DNA of 24,194 nucleotides from Gammaproteobacteria bacterium (GCA_028571885.1 JAPVVU010000006.1:1-24194), one strand, 5' to 3'; positions 16,066 through 24,005 are shown, counted from the stretch's first letter. Notes: generated by a model not told the origin, from the letters alone. Program-made: numbers and translations.

Positions 16066-16652
16066 TAGTTTAACCCCTTATCAAGACCACTAAAGCCAAG
16101 AAAAGCGATTGACATCAGCCCTGCTGTAATTAAGCCAATGGGCGCACCCTGAAATATTTCCGGCACGTCAGCAACAGCCAGACGTTCTCGAATGGAAGCA
16201 AACAGGATCATCACAAAAGAAAAACCAACGGCGGCACCAAAACCAAATAAAATAGACTCAAAAAAGCCGTAACCAGTTTGAACATTGAGCAGTGCAACAC
16301 CCAGTACAGCACAATTGGTGGTGATCAGAGGTAAAAACATACCCAGTACCTGATACAGCATAGGGCTGGTTTTATGCACGACCATTTCAGTAAAGTTGAC
16401 CACCGCAGCGATAACCATAATAAAGGCAATGGTTCTTAGATACTCTATGTCCAGCGGTATTAGAATATATTGATTCACCAGATAACTTGATGCTGACGAT
16501 AGAGTCAGTACAAATGTGGTTGCCAGAGCCATACCTGTTGCCACTTCCAACTTACGTGAAGAGCCCATGAACGGACAAAGCCCCAGGAACTTAACCAGAA
16601 CAAAGTTGTTCACAAAAATTGTGGAGATTAATATTAAAAAATATTCACTCAT
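16065..16652 (-). CDS. rsxA: Electron transport complex subunit RsxA/RnfA
   Basis: A 195-residue polytopic inner-membrane subunit, first in the rsx operon. VNNFVLVKFLGLCPFMG (14-30) with C26 and TTNCAVLG (111-118) with C114 are the conserved cysteine motifs, matched by those in RsxE, thought to hold an intramembrane Fe-S centre. The start position agrees with homologues, but the 15 bases before it (TTTTCCCT on the minus strand) contain no Shine-Dalgarno sequence, which is odd for the first gene of a multi-gene operon. A heptamer-rich hairpin lies between it and metG. Confidence 0.96.
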   Translation of the reverse strand: MSEYFLILISTIFVNNFVLVKFLGLCPFMGSSRKLEVATGMALATTFVLTLSSASSYLVNQYILIPLDIEYLRTIAFIMVIAAVVNFTEMVVHKTSPMLYQVLGMFLPLITTNCAVLGVALLNVQTGYGFFESILFGFGAAVGFSFVMILFASIRERLAVADVPEIFQGAPIGLITAGLMSIAFLGFSGLDKGLN

Positions 16653-16662
16653 AGGGAAAAGT

Positions 16663-16763
16663 CTTAAGTTGTAAGTTTTAAGTTGTAAGTTGTAAGTCGT
16701 TAGTTTTGAAGTCTCTAGTCTCTTGGTTTTGACTAATGACTTACGACTTACAACTTACAACTT
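16663..16763 (-). terminator. Heptamer-repeat hairpin between metG and rsxA
   Basis: A 7-bp unit close to AAGTTGT is repeated across 16664-16699 and, inverted, across 16740-16763. A 20-bp perfect stem forms between 16680-16699 and 16744-16763, and TTAGT/ACTAA extends it after an extra 7-nt stretch on one side. The stem starts 4 nt after the metG stop on the minus strand. It probably ends or attenuates metG transcription into rsx; there is no U-run. An expandable heptamer tract is also possible. Confidence 0.6.
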
Positions 16764-16766
16764 CTT

Positions 16767-19016
16767 TTATTTAACTTTCATTCCAGGTTGCGCGCCCTTA
16801 TCCTGATCGCCTTCAGGATTCAGGATCCATAAATCTTCGCCACCAGGGCCTGCTGCCAGTACCATACCTTCAGACACGCCAAAGCGCATTTTTCTGGGCG
16901 CCAGATTGGCAACCATTACGGTGAGTTTGCCTTCCAGATCTTCTGGTGCGTAAGCGGATTTAATACCCGCAAAGACATTACGAGTTTCACCACCCAGGTC
17001 CAGAGTGAGCCGCAGCAGTTTATCTGCTTTCTCGACATGTTCGGCTTTTATAATTTTAGCAATGCGTAAATCAATTTTAGCAAAGTCATCAAAGCTTATT
17101 GTATCGCTAATGGGATCAGCCTGTAAGTGTGATGCATCACTTTCACTGGCCATTGGTTTTGAGTCAGCCTCATTTTGTGCCTGCTTTTCCGGCCCTGCCT
17201 GAGCTTTGTTAAATTTTTCTTTAGAGCCATCAGCTTTATTAGAGCCTTCAGCTGTATTAGAGTCTTCGGCTTTATTAGAGCCATCAGCCTTGTTAGAGCT
17301 AGAAGAATCAGCTTTAGAGTTATCAATAAGCGCCTGAACTTTATCTTCTTCAACACGCATCATGAGCGGCTTGAATTTTTTGATTTCATGACCAGTCAAC
17401 GGTGTTTTAACATCGCTCCACTGCATTGCTTCAATATTTAAAAAGTCACAGGTTTTCTCTGCCATAACAGGTAATACAGGACTAAGATAAATCATCAACT
17501 GACGGAATAGATTTAATCCCATACTGCAGACATCATGAACTTCCTGTTCACGGCCTTCTTCTTTGATGGCCTGCCAGGGTTTTTTGTCATCAATGTACTG
17601 GTTAGCCAAATCGGCCAGAGACATAATTTCACGGATAGCTTTACTGAATTCACGGGCTTCATAATGTGCTGCAATGGAGTCTGAAGCCTGAGCAAATTGT
17701 GCAAACAACTCGGGTTCGCTGATGTTTTCAGATAATGTGGAGTTAAATTTCTTTTTAACAAAACCCGCACAACGGCTGGCGATATTAACCACTTTACCCA
17801 CCAGATCAGAATTGACACGCAGACGGAAATCTTCCAGATTTAAATCCAGATCAGTCACACCGCTGCCCAGTTTTGCAGAAAAATAATAGCGCAGATATTC
17901 CGGGTTCAATTCATTTAAATAGCTGCGTGCTTTAATAAATGTGCCGCGTGATTTGGACATTTTCTTACCGTCAACGGTTAAGAAACCATGGGAGAAAATA
18001 GCGGTTGGTGTTCTAAATCCAGAACCATACAATATGGCAGGCCAGAACAGTCCATGAAAATAAATAATATCTTTGCCGATAAAATGATACAACTCTGTTT
18101 TACAAGCGGTTTCACTGTCTGCTTCCTGCTCTGGTTTCCAAAAACGGTCAAAATCAATACCCTTCTTATCACACAGATTTTTGAAACTGGCTATATAACC
18201 AATGGGTGCGTCCAGCCAGACATAAAAGAATTTGTTATCTGTATTTGGAATTTCAAAACCGAAATAGGGTGCATCACGGGAAATATCCCATTCCTGTAAA
18301 CCTGCTTCAAACCATTCTTTAAGCTTGTTGCTGACTTCATCCTGTAAATGTCCGGAATGGATCCAATCTTTGAGCATGGCTTCAAAATCAGGTAATTTGA
18401 AGAAATAATGCTCAGAATCTTTTTCAATTGGTTTGGCACCGGAAACAACAGATACAGCATTTTTTAACTCAGTCGTGCTGTAGGTTGCACCACAGACTTC
18501 GCAGTTATCACCGTATTGATCTTCTGCACCACATTTTGGACATGTACCCTTAATAAAACGGTCAGGTAAAAACATTTCTTTTTCAGGATCATAAGCCTGA
18601 GAAATTGTGCGTTTGCTGATATGTCCGGCCTCATTGAGGCGGTTATAAATCGTTTCAGCAAAAAAACGGTTTTCCGGGGAATGTGTGCTGTGATAATTAT
18701 CAAACTGGATAGCAAAATCCTTAAAATCGGCCTGATGTTCTTCACTGACGTCACTGATCAGTTTCTCTGGCGTAATGCCTTCTGCCTGGGCGCGCAGCAT
18801 AATTGGCGTGCCATGGGCATCATCAGCACACACATAGTAGCATTCATGACCTTGCATTTTTTGAAAACGTACCCATATGTCAGTCTGAATGTATTCAACG
18901 AGATGCCCCAGATGGATTGAACCATTGGCATAGGGTAATGCGCTGGTAACCAGGATCTTTCTTTTGTTAGAAATTGTATCACCTCTTGTATTACCAGAGT
19001 TTGCTTGTGTTGCCAT
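16767..19016 (-). CDS. metG: Methionyl-tRNA synthetase
   Basis: A 749-residue class I synthetase that charges tRNA-Met in the cytoplasm. The HIGH-type signature is HLGH (35-38) within PYANGSIHLGH, and KMSKS lies at 352-356. A zinc knuckle has C159, C162, C172 and C175. Residues about 640-749 form the C-terminal OB-fold tRNA-binding/dimerisation domain. Between about 566 and 636 there is a low-complexity linker rich in Ser, Asn, Lys, Ala and Asp, built from 18-bp DNA repeats, which makes the protein longer than E. coli MetG (677 residues). A 12-residue N-terminal extension precedes the usual start. It is divergent from mrp, as in E. coli. Confidence 0.98.
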   Translation of the reverse strand: MATQANSGNTRGDTISNKRKILVTSALPYANGSIHLGHLVEYIQTDIWVRFQKMQGHECYYVCADDAHGTPIMLRAQAEGITPEKLISDVSEEHQADFKDFAIQFDNYHSTHSPENRFFAETIYNRLNEAGHISKRTISQAYDPEKEMFLPDRFIKGTCPKCGAEDQYGDNCEVCGATYSTTELKNAVSVVSGAKPIEKDSEHYFFKLPDFEAMLKDWIHSGHLQDEVSNKLKEWFEAGLQEWDISRDAPYFGFEIPNTDNKFFYVWLDAPIGYIASFKNLCDKKGIDFDRFWKPEQEADSETACKTELYHFIGKDIIYFHGLFWPAILYGSGFRTPTAIFSHGFLTVDGKKMSKSRGTFIKARSYLNELNPEYLRYYFSAKLGSGVTDLDLNLEDFRLRVNSDLVGKVVNIASRCAGFVKKKFNSTLSENISEPELFAQFAQASDSIAAHYEAREFSKAIREIMSLADLANQYIDDKKPWQAIKEEGREQEVHDVCSMGLNLFRQLMIYLSPVLPVMAEKTCDFLNIEAMQWSDVKTPLTGHEIKKFKPLMMRVEEDKVQALIDNSKADSSSSNKADGSNKAEDSNTAEGSNKADGSKEKFNKAQAGPEKQAQNEADSKPMASESDASHLQADPISDTISFDDFAKIDLRIAKIIKAEHVEKADKLLRLTLDLGGETRNVFAGIKSAYAPEDLEGKLTVMVANLAPRKMRFGVSEGMVLAAGPGGEDLWILNPEGDQDKGAQPGMKVK
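17221..17310 (-). repeat. 18-bp tandem repeat inside metG linker
   Basis: Four imperfect copies of an 18-bp unit (17221-17238, 17239-17256, 17257-17274, 17275-17292), then a degenerate fifth, keep the frame and encode (G/D)SN(K/T)A(D/E). Unit length is a multiple of three, so copy number can vary without a frameshift. Confidence 0.9.
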
Positions 19017-19059
19017 TGCTTGAACTGTCCGCAGATTTAAGTTGAAAAATAAACAGGGT

Positions 19060-19089
19060 ATCTTACCAATTTTACTGGTTCTTACTCAA
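19060..19089 (-). promoter_or_regulatory. Candidate metG promoter
   Basis: On the minus strand TTGAGT (19084-19089) is followed after 18 bp by TAAGAT (19060-19065). It lies 44 bp before the metG ATG. The -35 word is shared with the mrp promoter on the other strand. Confidence 0.45.
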
Positions 19090-19158
19090 GTTCCGAGACC
19101 TGTTTTTATCCCGTATCTTGAAGATAAGCGATGGTATTTATGAGTAATTTGAATTCAT

Positions 19159-19186
19159 TTGAGTAAATTATGAAAGTCTGTATAAT
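19159..19186 (+). promoter_or_regulatory. Candidate mrp promoter
   Basis: TTGAGT (19159-19164) and a perfect TATAAT (19181-19186) are 16 bp apart, about 63 bp before the mrp ATG. Both hexamers fit a sigma-70 promoter well. Confidence 0.7.
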
Positions 19187-19205
19187 ATCCGACTAATTTA
19201 CTCAA
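19159..19205. promoter_or_regulatory. 12-bp dyad spanning the mrp promoter
   Basis: TTGAGTAAATTA (19159-19170) and TAATTTACTCAA (19194-19205) are perfect reverse complements. The left arm contains the -35 hexamer and the right arm covers the likely transcription start, with the -10 in the 23-bp loop. This is the geometry of an operator that blocks RNA polymerase, or of an RNA-independent DNA dyad. No known Fe-S or oxygen regulator site was matched. Confidence 0.45.
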
Positions 19206-19248
19206 GAATTTATCTGTTACAGAATTAATATAGCTGGAGTTTTTAAAT

Positions 19249-20334
19249 ATGGCAACTGCTGAACAAGTTGAAGAAAAATTAAAAGAATTTATTGACCCTT
19301 ATATGGAAAGCGATTTAGTTTCGGCCCATTGTGTTAAAAATACGCAGGTTGAAGGTTCTAAAGCTATCGTTGATATTGAGCTGGGCTTTCCTCACAAAGG
19401 TTATGAGCAAGAGTTAAGTGAAAAATTAACCGCTCTGCTGACAGAAATTGATGGCATTGATGATGCACAAATCAATGTCACTAGTAAGATAGTTATTCAT
19501 GCCGTGCAAAAGGGTGTTCAGCCTATTCAGGGCGTAAAAAATATTGTTGCTGTTGCCTCAGGCAAAGGTGGTGTTGGTAAATCAACCACAACCGTTAATA
19601 TTGCTTTGGCTCTGGCTGCTGAAGGTGCGCGGGTTGCTGTGCTTGATGCCGATATCTATGGTCCAAGTATGCCGAGAATGCTGGGCATTTCAGGCAAGCC
19701 TGAATCTGCAGATGGTCAGTCTCTGGAACCTATGCTTAATTATGGTATTCAAACCATGTCAATTGGTTTCCTGGTTGATGATGACACCCCAATGATCTGG
19801 CGTGGCCCAATGGTCACTCAGGCTCTGGAGCAATTATTTAAAGATACTCGCTGGAAAGATGTGGATTATCTGGTTGTGGATCTGCCGCCTGGTACAGGTG
19901 ATGTACAATTAACACTGGCGCAAAAAATTCCAGTCAGTGGTGCAGTGATTGTCACAACACCTCAGGATATTGCCTTGCTGGATGCCCGTAAGGGTTTGAA
20001 AATGTTTGAAAAAGTAAACGTGCCTGTACTGGGTGTGGTGGAGAATATGTCTACCCATATCTGCAGTAACTGTGGTCATGAAGAGCGTATTTTCGGTGAA
20101 GGTGGTGGTCAGCGCATGTCTGAAGAAGAGAATGTCGCTCTATTAGGCGCCTTACCTCTGGATATCAGCATCCGTCAGCAGGCTGATGATGGTAAACCAA
20201 CCGTCTTTGCAGAACCTGAAAGCCGTATTACTGAACTGTATACTGACATTGCTCGTAAAATCGGTGCGAAACTGGCACTTAAAGCGCGCGATTATAGTAA
20301 CAGGTTCCCTAAAATTGTGATCAAGAATGACTAA
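19249..20334 (+). CDS. apbC: Iron-sulfur cluster carrier ATPase Mrp/ApbC
   Basis: A 361-residue P-loop NTPase that binds and delivers [4Fe-4S] clusters to apo-proteins. An N-terminal MIP18/DUF59-type domain covers about 5-87. The deviant Walker A motif is SGKGGVGKST (104-113), then DADIYGPSMP and DLPPGTGD (211-218). The cluster-binding CxxC is C272/C275 in ICSNCGHEE. GGAG lies nine bases before the ATG. It is divergent from metG and ends at a strong terminator, so it is probably a single-gene transcript. Several products of this window (RsxB, RsxC, Nth) need [4Fe-4S] clusters, but a direct link is not shown. Confidence 0.97.
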   Translation: MATAEQVEEKLKEFIDPYMESDLVSAHCVKNTQVEGSKAIVDIELGFPHKGYEQELSEKLTALLTEIDGIDDAQINVTSKIVIHAVQKGVQPIQGVKNIVAVASGKGGVGKSTTTVNIALALAAEGARVAVLDADIYGPSMPRMLGISGKPESADGQSLEPMLNYGIQTMSIGFLVDDDTPMIWRGPMVTQALEQLFKDTRWKDVDYLVVDLPPGTGDVQLTLAQKIPVSGAVIVTTPQDIALLDARKGLKMFEKVNVPVLGVVENMSTHICSNCGHEERIFGEGGGQRMSEEENVALLGALPLDISIRQQADDGKPTVFAEPESRITELYTDIARKIGAKLALKARDYSNRFPKIVIKND

Positions 20335-20377
20335 ATAGCCGTATTGACTATTTGGGATATTTCCTTAAGCAGTAAAT

Positions 20378-20414
20378 AAAAAAGCCAGTGACATTTATGT
20401 CAGCTGGCTTTTTT
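20378..20414. terminator. Strong two-way intrinsic terminator
   Basis: AAAAAAGCCAGTGACA (20378-20393) pairs with TGTCAGCTGGCTTTTTT (20398-20414) with a one-base bulge, flanked by A-runs and T-runs. It lies between mrp (plus) and the 429-residue gene (minus) and can serve both. Confidence 0.93.
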
Positions 20415-20435
20415 GTTCACATATTATGATGTTGT

Positions 20436-21725
20436 TCAGATTTTTTTTGTAACGACGAAAACTTTTTCATTGAAAATATTTGCTCTTTTATATATATCGG
20501 GCTTATCTGAAAAAATAGAAACAACTTTAAGTTGATATTCACCAGAAGGAAAATTTTCCCTGGTTTTTAAGTAAAATCCCGCCAGTTTGTTATTATCAAT
20601 CGGTTTATTTTTAACCTCATCAGATGCTTCATTCTTTATATAGGCTTGTGTGCTTATTTTTTCTTTTAATTCGCCTGGTATTTTCAGGAAAGTGGACATT
20701 GAATAGGCTGAATTATTAAGCATGAGTAATTGCGGATGAATGTCACTCATTAAAGAAATGTCTGGTCTGCTTTTATTCAAATCAGTCATAATTTCCAAAC
20801 CAGGATTGTATATCTGGCATGAATCGGTGTAAGAATAATTTGCCCCAATTCTTATTGACATATTTTTTACAAAAAAACCTTTACTGATAAGAATGGGGAT
20901 TTCGGTATGGTTTGGGTAGAATATATGAACCACATTCAAGGTCATGGATTGTATCCCTGCACCAAGATTTACAAAAGTTTTGAATTGTATAATAGTTCGA
21001 ATAGGCCCGTTGATATAACCAACAGAATAGCCGTTGATTTCTTTTTCATTAAATTCAATAGAGCTGTTAAATAAAATAAAGTTAACATCAACTTTGCCAT
21101 TGATTATTGTTTGATTAATCACTGGTTGCCCGGCAACCGTCATTTCTTCCATGACGGCAATGTGTTTTTTTGAATAAGTTAAACTGTAGACAGGTGATTT
21201 CACCACTTTATTATCTGCCTGATATTCCATATAACGAATGCTTGATTTTGATGGCACAGAAAAAGAATGATAGGTGACATAGATCCAGCCTGTATGTATT
21301 GACTTGCCAACAGCTATTTTTAATTCTAATATCTCTGAAAAAGTTATTTTCTCTGAAGGTTTATCTACTTTTTCTCCTGCATCGATAGCCATAAAGACCA
21401 TCTGATCATTATCATCAAATATATTCTCGCTATTGAGATCCTCATTATCGTAATTTTTCATTTCATGTTGATTGGCGTTTAATACTTTTTCCCACACCCA
21501 ATTGCCCTCTGAATCTTTTTGATCAATTTGAAACGGAATCAAAATTGGTTTCCCATTTTTAAATGCATAGGCACGAATATGTTCTATTTTTTTTCCTGAT
21601 AATTGTTTGATTTGTTCACCTTCTACAATGACAGGAATAAGCAGTTTTTGTTCAGGCTGAGCAGCCATAATGTTATTGCAAGTAAAAAAAAGGATGATAT
21701 AAATTAATACATATGCAGTTTTCAT
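20436..21725 (-). CDS. Exported protein of unknown function (429 aa)
   Basis: I do not recognise this gene. It has an N-terminal signal peptide (about 1-21, MAA-type end), so it is exported. The mature part begins with a repeated ILIPVIVEG-like beta strand and contains IPFQIDQKD (63-71) and a DDNDQMVFMAIDAG acidic stretch (about 104-117), a pattern seen, from memory, in other secreted proteins of unknown function. No membrane helix is evident after the signal. AAGGAGA precedes the ATG at good spacing. Its base composition looks more AT-rich than its neighbours. It is divergent from a LysR gene 132 bp away, so it is the obvious candidate target of that regulator, and it ends at the two-way terminator shared with mrp. 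Confidence 0.8.
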   Translation of the reverse strand: MKTAYVLIYIILFFTCNNIMAAQPEQKLLIPVIVEGEQIKQLSGKKIEHIRAYAFKNGKPILIPFQIDQKDSEGNWVWEKVLNANQHEMKNYDNEDLNSENIFDDNDQMVFMAIDAGEKVDKPSEKITFSEILELKIAVGKSIHTGWIYVTYHSFSVPSKSSIRYMEYQADNKVVKSPVYSLTYSKKHIAVMEEMTVAGQPVINQTIINGKVDVNFILFNSSIEFNEKEINGYSVGYINGPIRTIIQFKTFVNLGAGIQSMTLNVVHIFYPNHTEIPILISKGFFVKNMSIRIGANYSYTDSCQIYNPGLEIMTDLNKSRPDISLMSDIHPQLLMLNNSAYSMSTFLKIPGELKEKISTQAYIKNEASDEVKNKPIDNNKLAGFYLKTRENFPSGEYQLKVVSIFSDKPDIYKRANIFNEKVFVVTKKI

Positions 21726-21788
21726 GCTGTTCTCCTTTTATGTATATTGTGTAAATACTCCGTGTGTTAACTACTATAGGCTTGTGAT

Positions 21789-21804
21789 ATATTGAAAACA
21801 ATAT
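21789..21804. promoter_or_regulatory. Candidate LysR operator
   Basis: ATATTG and CAATAT are exact reverse complements around AAAA, within the 132-bp divergent region between the 429-residue gene and the LysR gene. The ends are consistent with a T-N11-A half-palindrome of LysR sites. TGATAA (21804-21809) and TTATCA (21825-21830) form a second pair. Confidence 0.35.
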
Positions 21805-21857
21805 GATAAAATGATATATGTTTGTTATCAAAACGTGAACAATAAGGGGCACTTGCT

Positions 21858-22742
21858 ATGTTGGATGATTTGAAACGTATGGTCATTTTTTCGCATGTTG
21901 TTGATACCGGAAGTTTTTCAGGTGCGGCACGGCGACTGGGAATCGCAAAATCTGCGATCAGCAAACATGTCTCTTTGTTGGAGCAAAATATTGGTGTGCG
22001 CCTGCTCAACCGAAATACTCGAAGCTTAAGCCTGACGGATGTTGGTGAGGGGTATTATCAAAGTTGTATTAAGCTGGTTGAAGTCATTGAAGAGGCACAA
22101 GGTCATATTTCAAATATTCAGGAAGTACCAAGAGGCACGCTTAAAATATCGAGTCCTGCCAGCTTCGGAGTTGACTATATAGCCCCCTTACTTAATGACT
22201 TTTTGAATCAATACACATCGCTCAAGGCAGAATTATTATTAGATGATAATATTGTTGATATGACAGAAGAGGGGATTGATGTTGCTATTCGTATCGGCTG
22301 GTTGTCTGACTCAAATTTAAGAGCAAAAAAAATCAACGACTCACCTCGATTATTATGTGCATCACCCGACTATTTAGCGGATAAAAAACTGCCCAAAACA
22401 CCGACTGATTTAAACCAAATGGACTGGATAATTTTTACTCGTTTGCCAACACCTTATCAGTATGAATTTACTCGAAAGGAACAAACTAAAACCATTCAGA
22501 TAAAAGGCCGAATAAAGACCAATAACGGCAAGGCTGTGCGAAAATTATTGCTGGAAGGTGCAGGAATTGCAGCTTTACCTAATTTTCTTATCGGTAAAGA
22601 TATAGAGAAAGGCGATTTAGTGCAACTGCTTCCCGATTATAAAATTTCTGCTGCCAGTATTTATGCTGTTTATCAGGATAAACGCTTACAGCAAGCAAAA
22701 GTCAGTGTCTTTATCGACTTTTTAATGAAAAGATTGGGATAG
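21858..22742 (+). CDS. LysR family transcriptional regulator
   Basis: A 294-residue regulator. The N-terminal winged helix-turn-helix covers about 1-60, with SFSGAARRLGIAKSAISKHV as the helix-turn-helix and LNRNTRSLSLTDVG as the following wing, a form typical of the CrgA-like group of LysR proteins. The rest (about 90-294) is the periplasmic-binding-protein-like effector domain. The effector is not predictable from sequence. It is divergent from the exported 429-residue gene, the usual layout when a LysR protein controls its neighbour and itself. AAGGGG lies 10 bases before the ATG. Confidence 0.93.
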   Translation: MLDDLKRMVIFSHVVDTGSFSGAARRLGIAKSAISKHVSLLEQNIGVRLLNRNTRSLSLTDVGEGYYQSCIKLVEVIEEAQGHISNIQEVPRGTLKISSPASFGVDYIAPLLNDFLNQYTSLKAELLLDDNIVDMTEEGIDVAIRIGWLSDSNLRAKKINDSPRLLCASPDYLADKKLPKTPTDLNQMDWIIFTRLPTPYQYEFTRKEQTKTIQIKGRIKTNNGKAVRKLLLEGAGIAALPNFLIGKDIEKGDLVQLLPDYKISAASIYAVYQDKRLQQAKVSVFIDFLMKRLG

Positions 22743-22995
22743 TTCACTCCCTCATCGCTGGTTTATCTGTAAAAGTCCAAACTTGATCATATGAAATTAA
22801 AAGTGAGTCCGGATCTAATCTGATAAACTGTTTACTAATTTTTTTGACACGTAACAACACTTGGTAAATTATTACTGTCGTCCCAAAGGACCAATTGGCA
22901 GGTATTATCAAGAATATAATTTAGTTAAGAAAGCAGCCATTCCGAAATTATAAAATATGATTTCTGTTATAGATCATAAATACTTGAATAATTAT

Positions 22996-23023
22996 TTGAC
23001 TTTCAAAATAAACTCTATACACT
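22996..23023 (+). promoter_or_regulatory. Candidate csp promoter
   Basis: TTGACT (22996-23001) and TACACT (23018-23023) are 16 bp apart, about 147 bp before the csp start. The -35 is close to consensus. Confidence 0.6.
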
Positions 23024-23029
23024 AACCTC

Positions 23030-23169
23030 CAGAAAGAAAGTTGTTTGTTTATATTCTTCATTTCGTTGTTTTATTCGTAATCCCTCGTCCTGCAGTTTCT
23101 AAGTACCAGCTCAATTTTTCTATTCAAGCCTCTTGAAGGCACATTTAAATTTAATTACAGGATATTATT
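23030..23169 (+). promoter_or_regulatory. Long csp mRNA leader
   Basis: About 140 nt separate the predicted transcription start from the csp ATG. Cold-shock genes typically have such long leaders that fold in a temperature-dependent way. GCCT/AGGC can form a small hairpin near the end, and AGGA lies seven bases before the ATG. I did not see the E. coli cold-box word. Thermosensor action is inferred from the family. Confidence 0.5.
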
Positions 23170-23379
23170 ATGTCTAATACAGTACAAGGAACCGTCAAAT
23201 GGTTCAACGAATCTAAAGGTTTTGGTTTTATCGAGCAGAAAGACGGTCCCGATGTATTTGCTCACTTTAGAGCCATCTCTGGTGAAGGTTTCAAAACTTT
23301 AGCTGAAGGTCAGCAAGTTGAATTTACAGTCACTCAAGGTCCAAAAGGTCCTTCAGCCGAGAATATTGTTGCACTGTAA
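23170..23379 (+). CDS. Cold-shock protein (CspA family)
   Basis: A 69-residue OB-fold nucleic-acid chaperone that melts RNA structure. The RNP1 motif KGFGFI lies at 16-21 and the RNP2-type VFAHF at 29-33; the usual VFVHF has Val for Ala. Length is typical. The family is certain, but which csp paralog it is, and whether it is cold-induced, cannot be told from one copy. It is followed by a strong terminator and then an RRM gene. Confidence 0.97.
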   Translation: MSNTVQGTVKWFNESKGFGFIEQKDGPDVFAHFRAISGEGFKTLAEGQQVEFTVTQGPKGPSAENIVAL

Positions 23380-23400
23380 ACCTCCAGCGATATCGAAAAT

Positions 23401-23480
23401 AGCATTGTAAAGAATGCTGGCTCTTTATATGAGCTCTAAATCTAAAAGGGCAAAATCTTAAGGTTTCGCCCTTTTTTTTT
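23401..23480 (+). terminator. csp terminator with preceding hairpin
   Basis: AAAAGGGC (23444-23451) pairs with GCCCTTTT, extended by AAA/TTT and a G-U step, and is followed by nine T residues. Upstream, AGCATT/AATGCT (23401-23418) forms another small hairpin. This should end the csp transcript, leaving some read-through to the RRM gene. Confidence 0.9.
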
Positions 23481-23503
23481 GCCCGATATTTTTGAGATTT
23501 ATT

Positions 23504-23770
23504 ATGAAAAAATTATTTGTTGGTAATCTGGATGCAAATGCAACTCAGGATTCTGTTAAAGCCTTGTTTTCAGAATTTGGTGTTGTACGTTCAATTGAGT
23601 TGGTAATGGATATTTTTTCTGGAAAATGCAAAGGTTTCGGCTTTATTGAAATGGAAGGCCATGAAGCCAGAGCGGCTATTTCTGGTCTCAATGGTAAATC
23701 ATTCGGAGAAAAAAATCTGGTGGTTAAATTCGAACAATTGAAAAAGAAAGGCAAAGGTCGAAGATATTAG
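23504..23770 (+). CDS. Small RNA-recognition-motif (RRM) protein
   Basis: An 88-residue single-RRM protein of the type found in cyanobacteria and many proteobacteria. RNP2 is LFVGNL (residues 4-9) and RNP1 is KGFGFIEM. The C-terminus is a basic tail (KKKGKGRRY). I start it at ATG 23504, because a longer frame would need TTG 23492 and the start MKKLFVGNL matches the family. The Shine-Dalgarno sequence is weak (GAG). Bacterial RRM proteins of this kind are often cold-induced RNA binders; its position directly after a cold-shock gene agrees with that but does not prove it. Confidence 0.95.
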   Translation: MKKLFVGNLDANATQDSVKALFSEFGVVRSIELVMDIFSGKCKGFGFIEMEGHEARAAISGLNGKSFGEKNLVVKFEQLKKKGKGRRY

Positions 23771-23834
23771 CATTAAGTTAATTATTTTAGTATTTTTTAC
23801 GACTGCCTTTTCCGATTAACTATTTAATTCTTTT

Positions 23835-23865
23835 TTGACTATAAACTTTCAGTTACCGCTATAAT
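23835..23865 (+). promoter_or_regulatory. Promoter-like sequence before a gene-free structured stretch
   Basis: TTGACT (23835-23840) and a perfect TATAAT (23860-23865) are present, but the 19-bp spacer is long. If used, transcription would start near 23872 and read into the hairpin-rich region at 23890-24010, which could be a small RNA or the leader of a gene beyond the window. Confidence 0.4.
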
Positions 23866-23982
23866 TTTTTTCATTCAATTAATATGACTTTTTATCTCTC
23901 AAAGATAAGTCGTCTGTGCATCATTCTACGACTTTAATGATTATCAAAGTCATTATTACGATCTGTTATCCTATGGGTAGGC

Positions 23983-24005
23983 ACGTTTTTAAAATTCAAA
24001 AACGT
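23983..24005. terminator. Hairpin in the right-end gene-free region
   Basis: ACGTTTTT (23983-23990) and AAAAACGT (23998-24005) form an 8-bp stem with a 7-nt loop. No further U-run follows, so it could be a weak terminator for a short transcript starting near 23872, or for a minus-strand transcript. Confidence 0.35.

Larger units (their letters stand above)
22743..23169. other. 427-bp intergenic region before the cold-shock gene
   Basis: It holds no convincing ORF. The first 250 bp are unstructured apart from weak dyads, such as TATGAT/ATCATA near 22957-22979. The last 175 bp hold the cold-shock promoter and leader. No terminator for the LysR gene is evident. Confidence 0.6.

Noticed and set aside
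17175..17441. 88-residue plus-strand hydrophobic frame in metG
   Set aside because: It is produced by the complement of the 18-bp linker repeat and has no ribosome site.
23492..23503. TTG start for the RRM protein
   Set aside because: The ATG at 23504 gives the usual family N-terminus.
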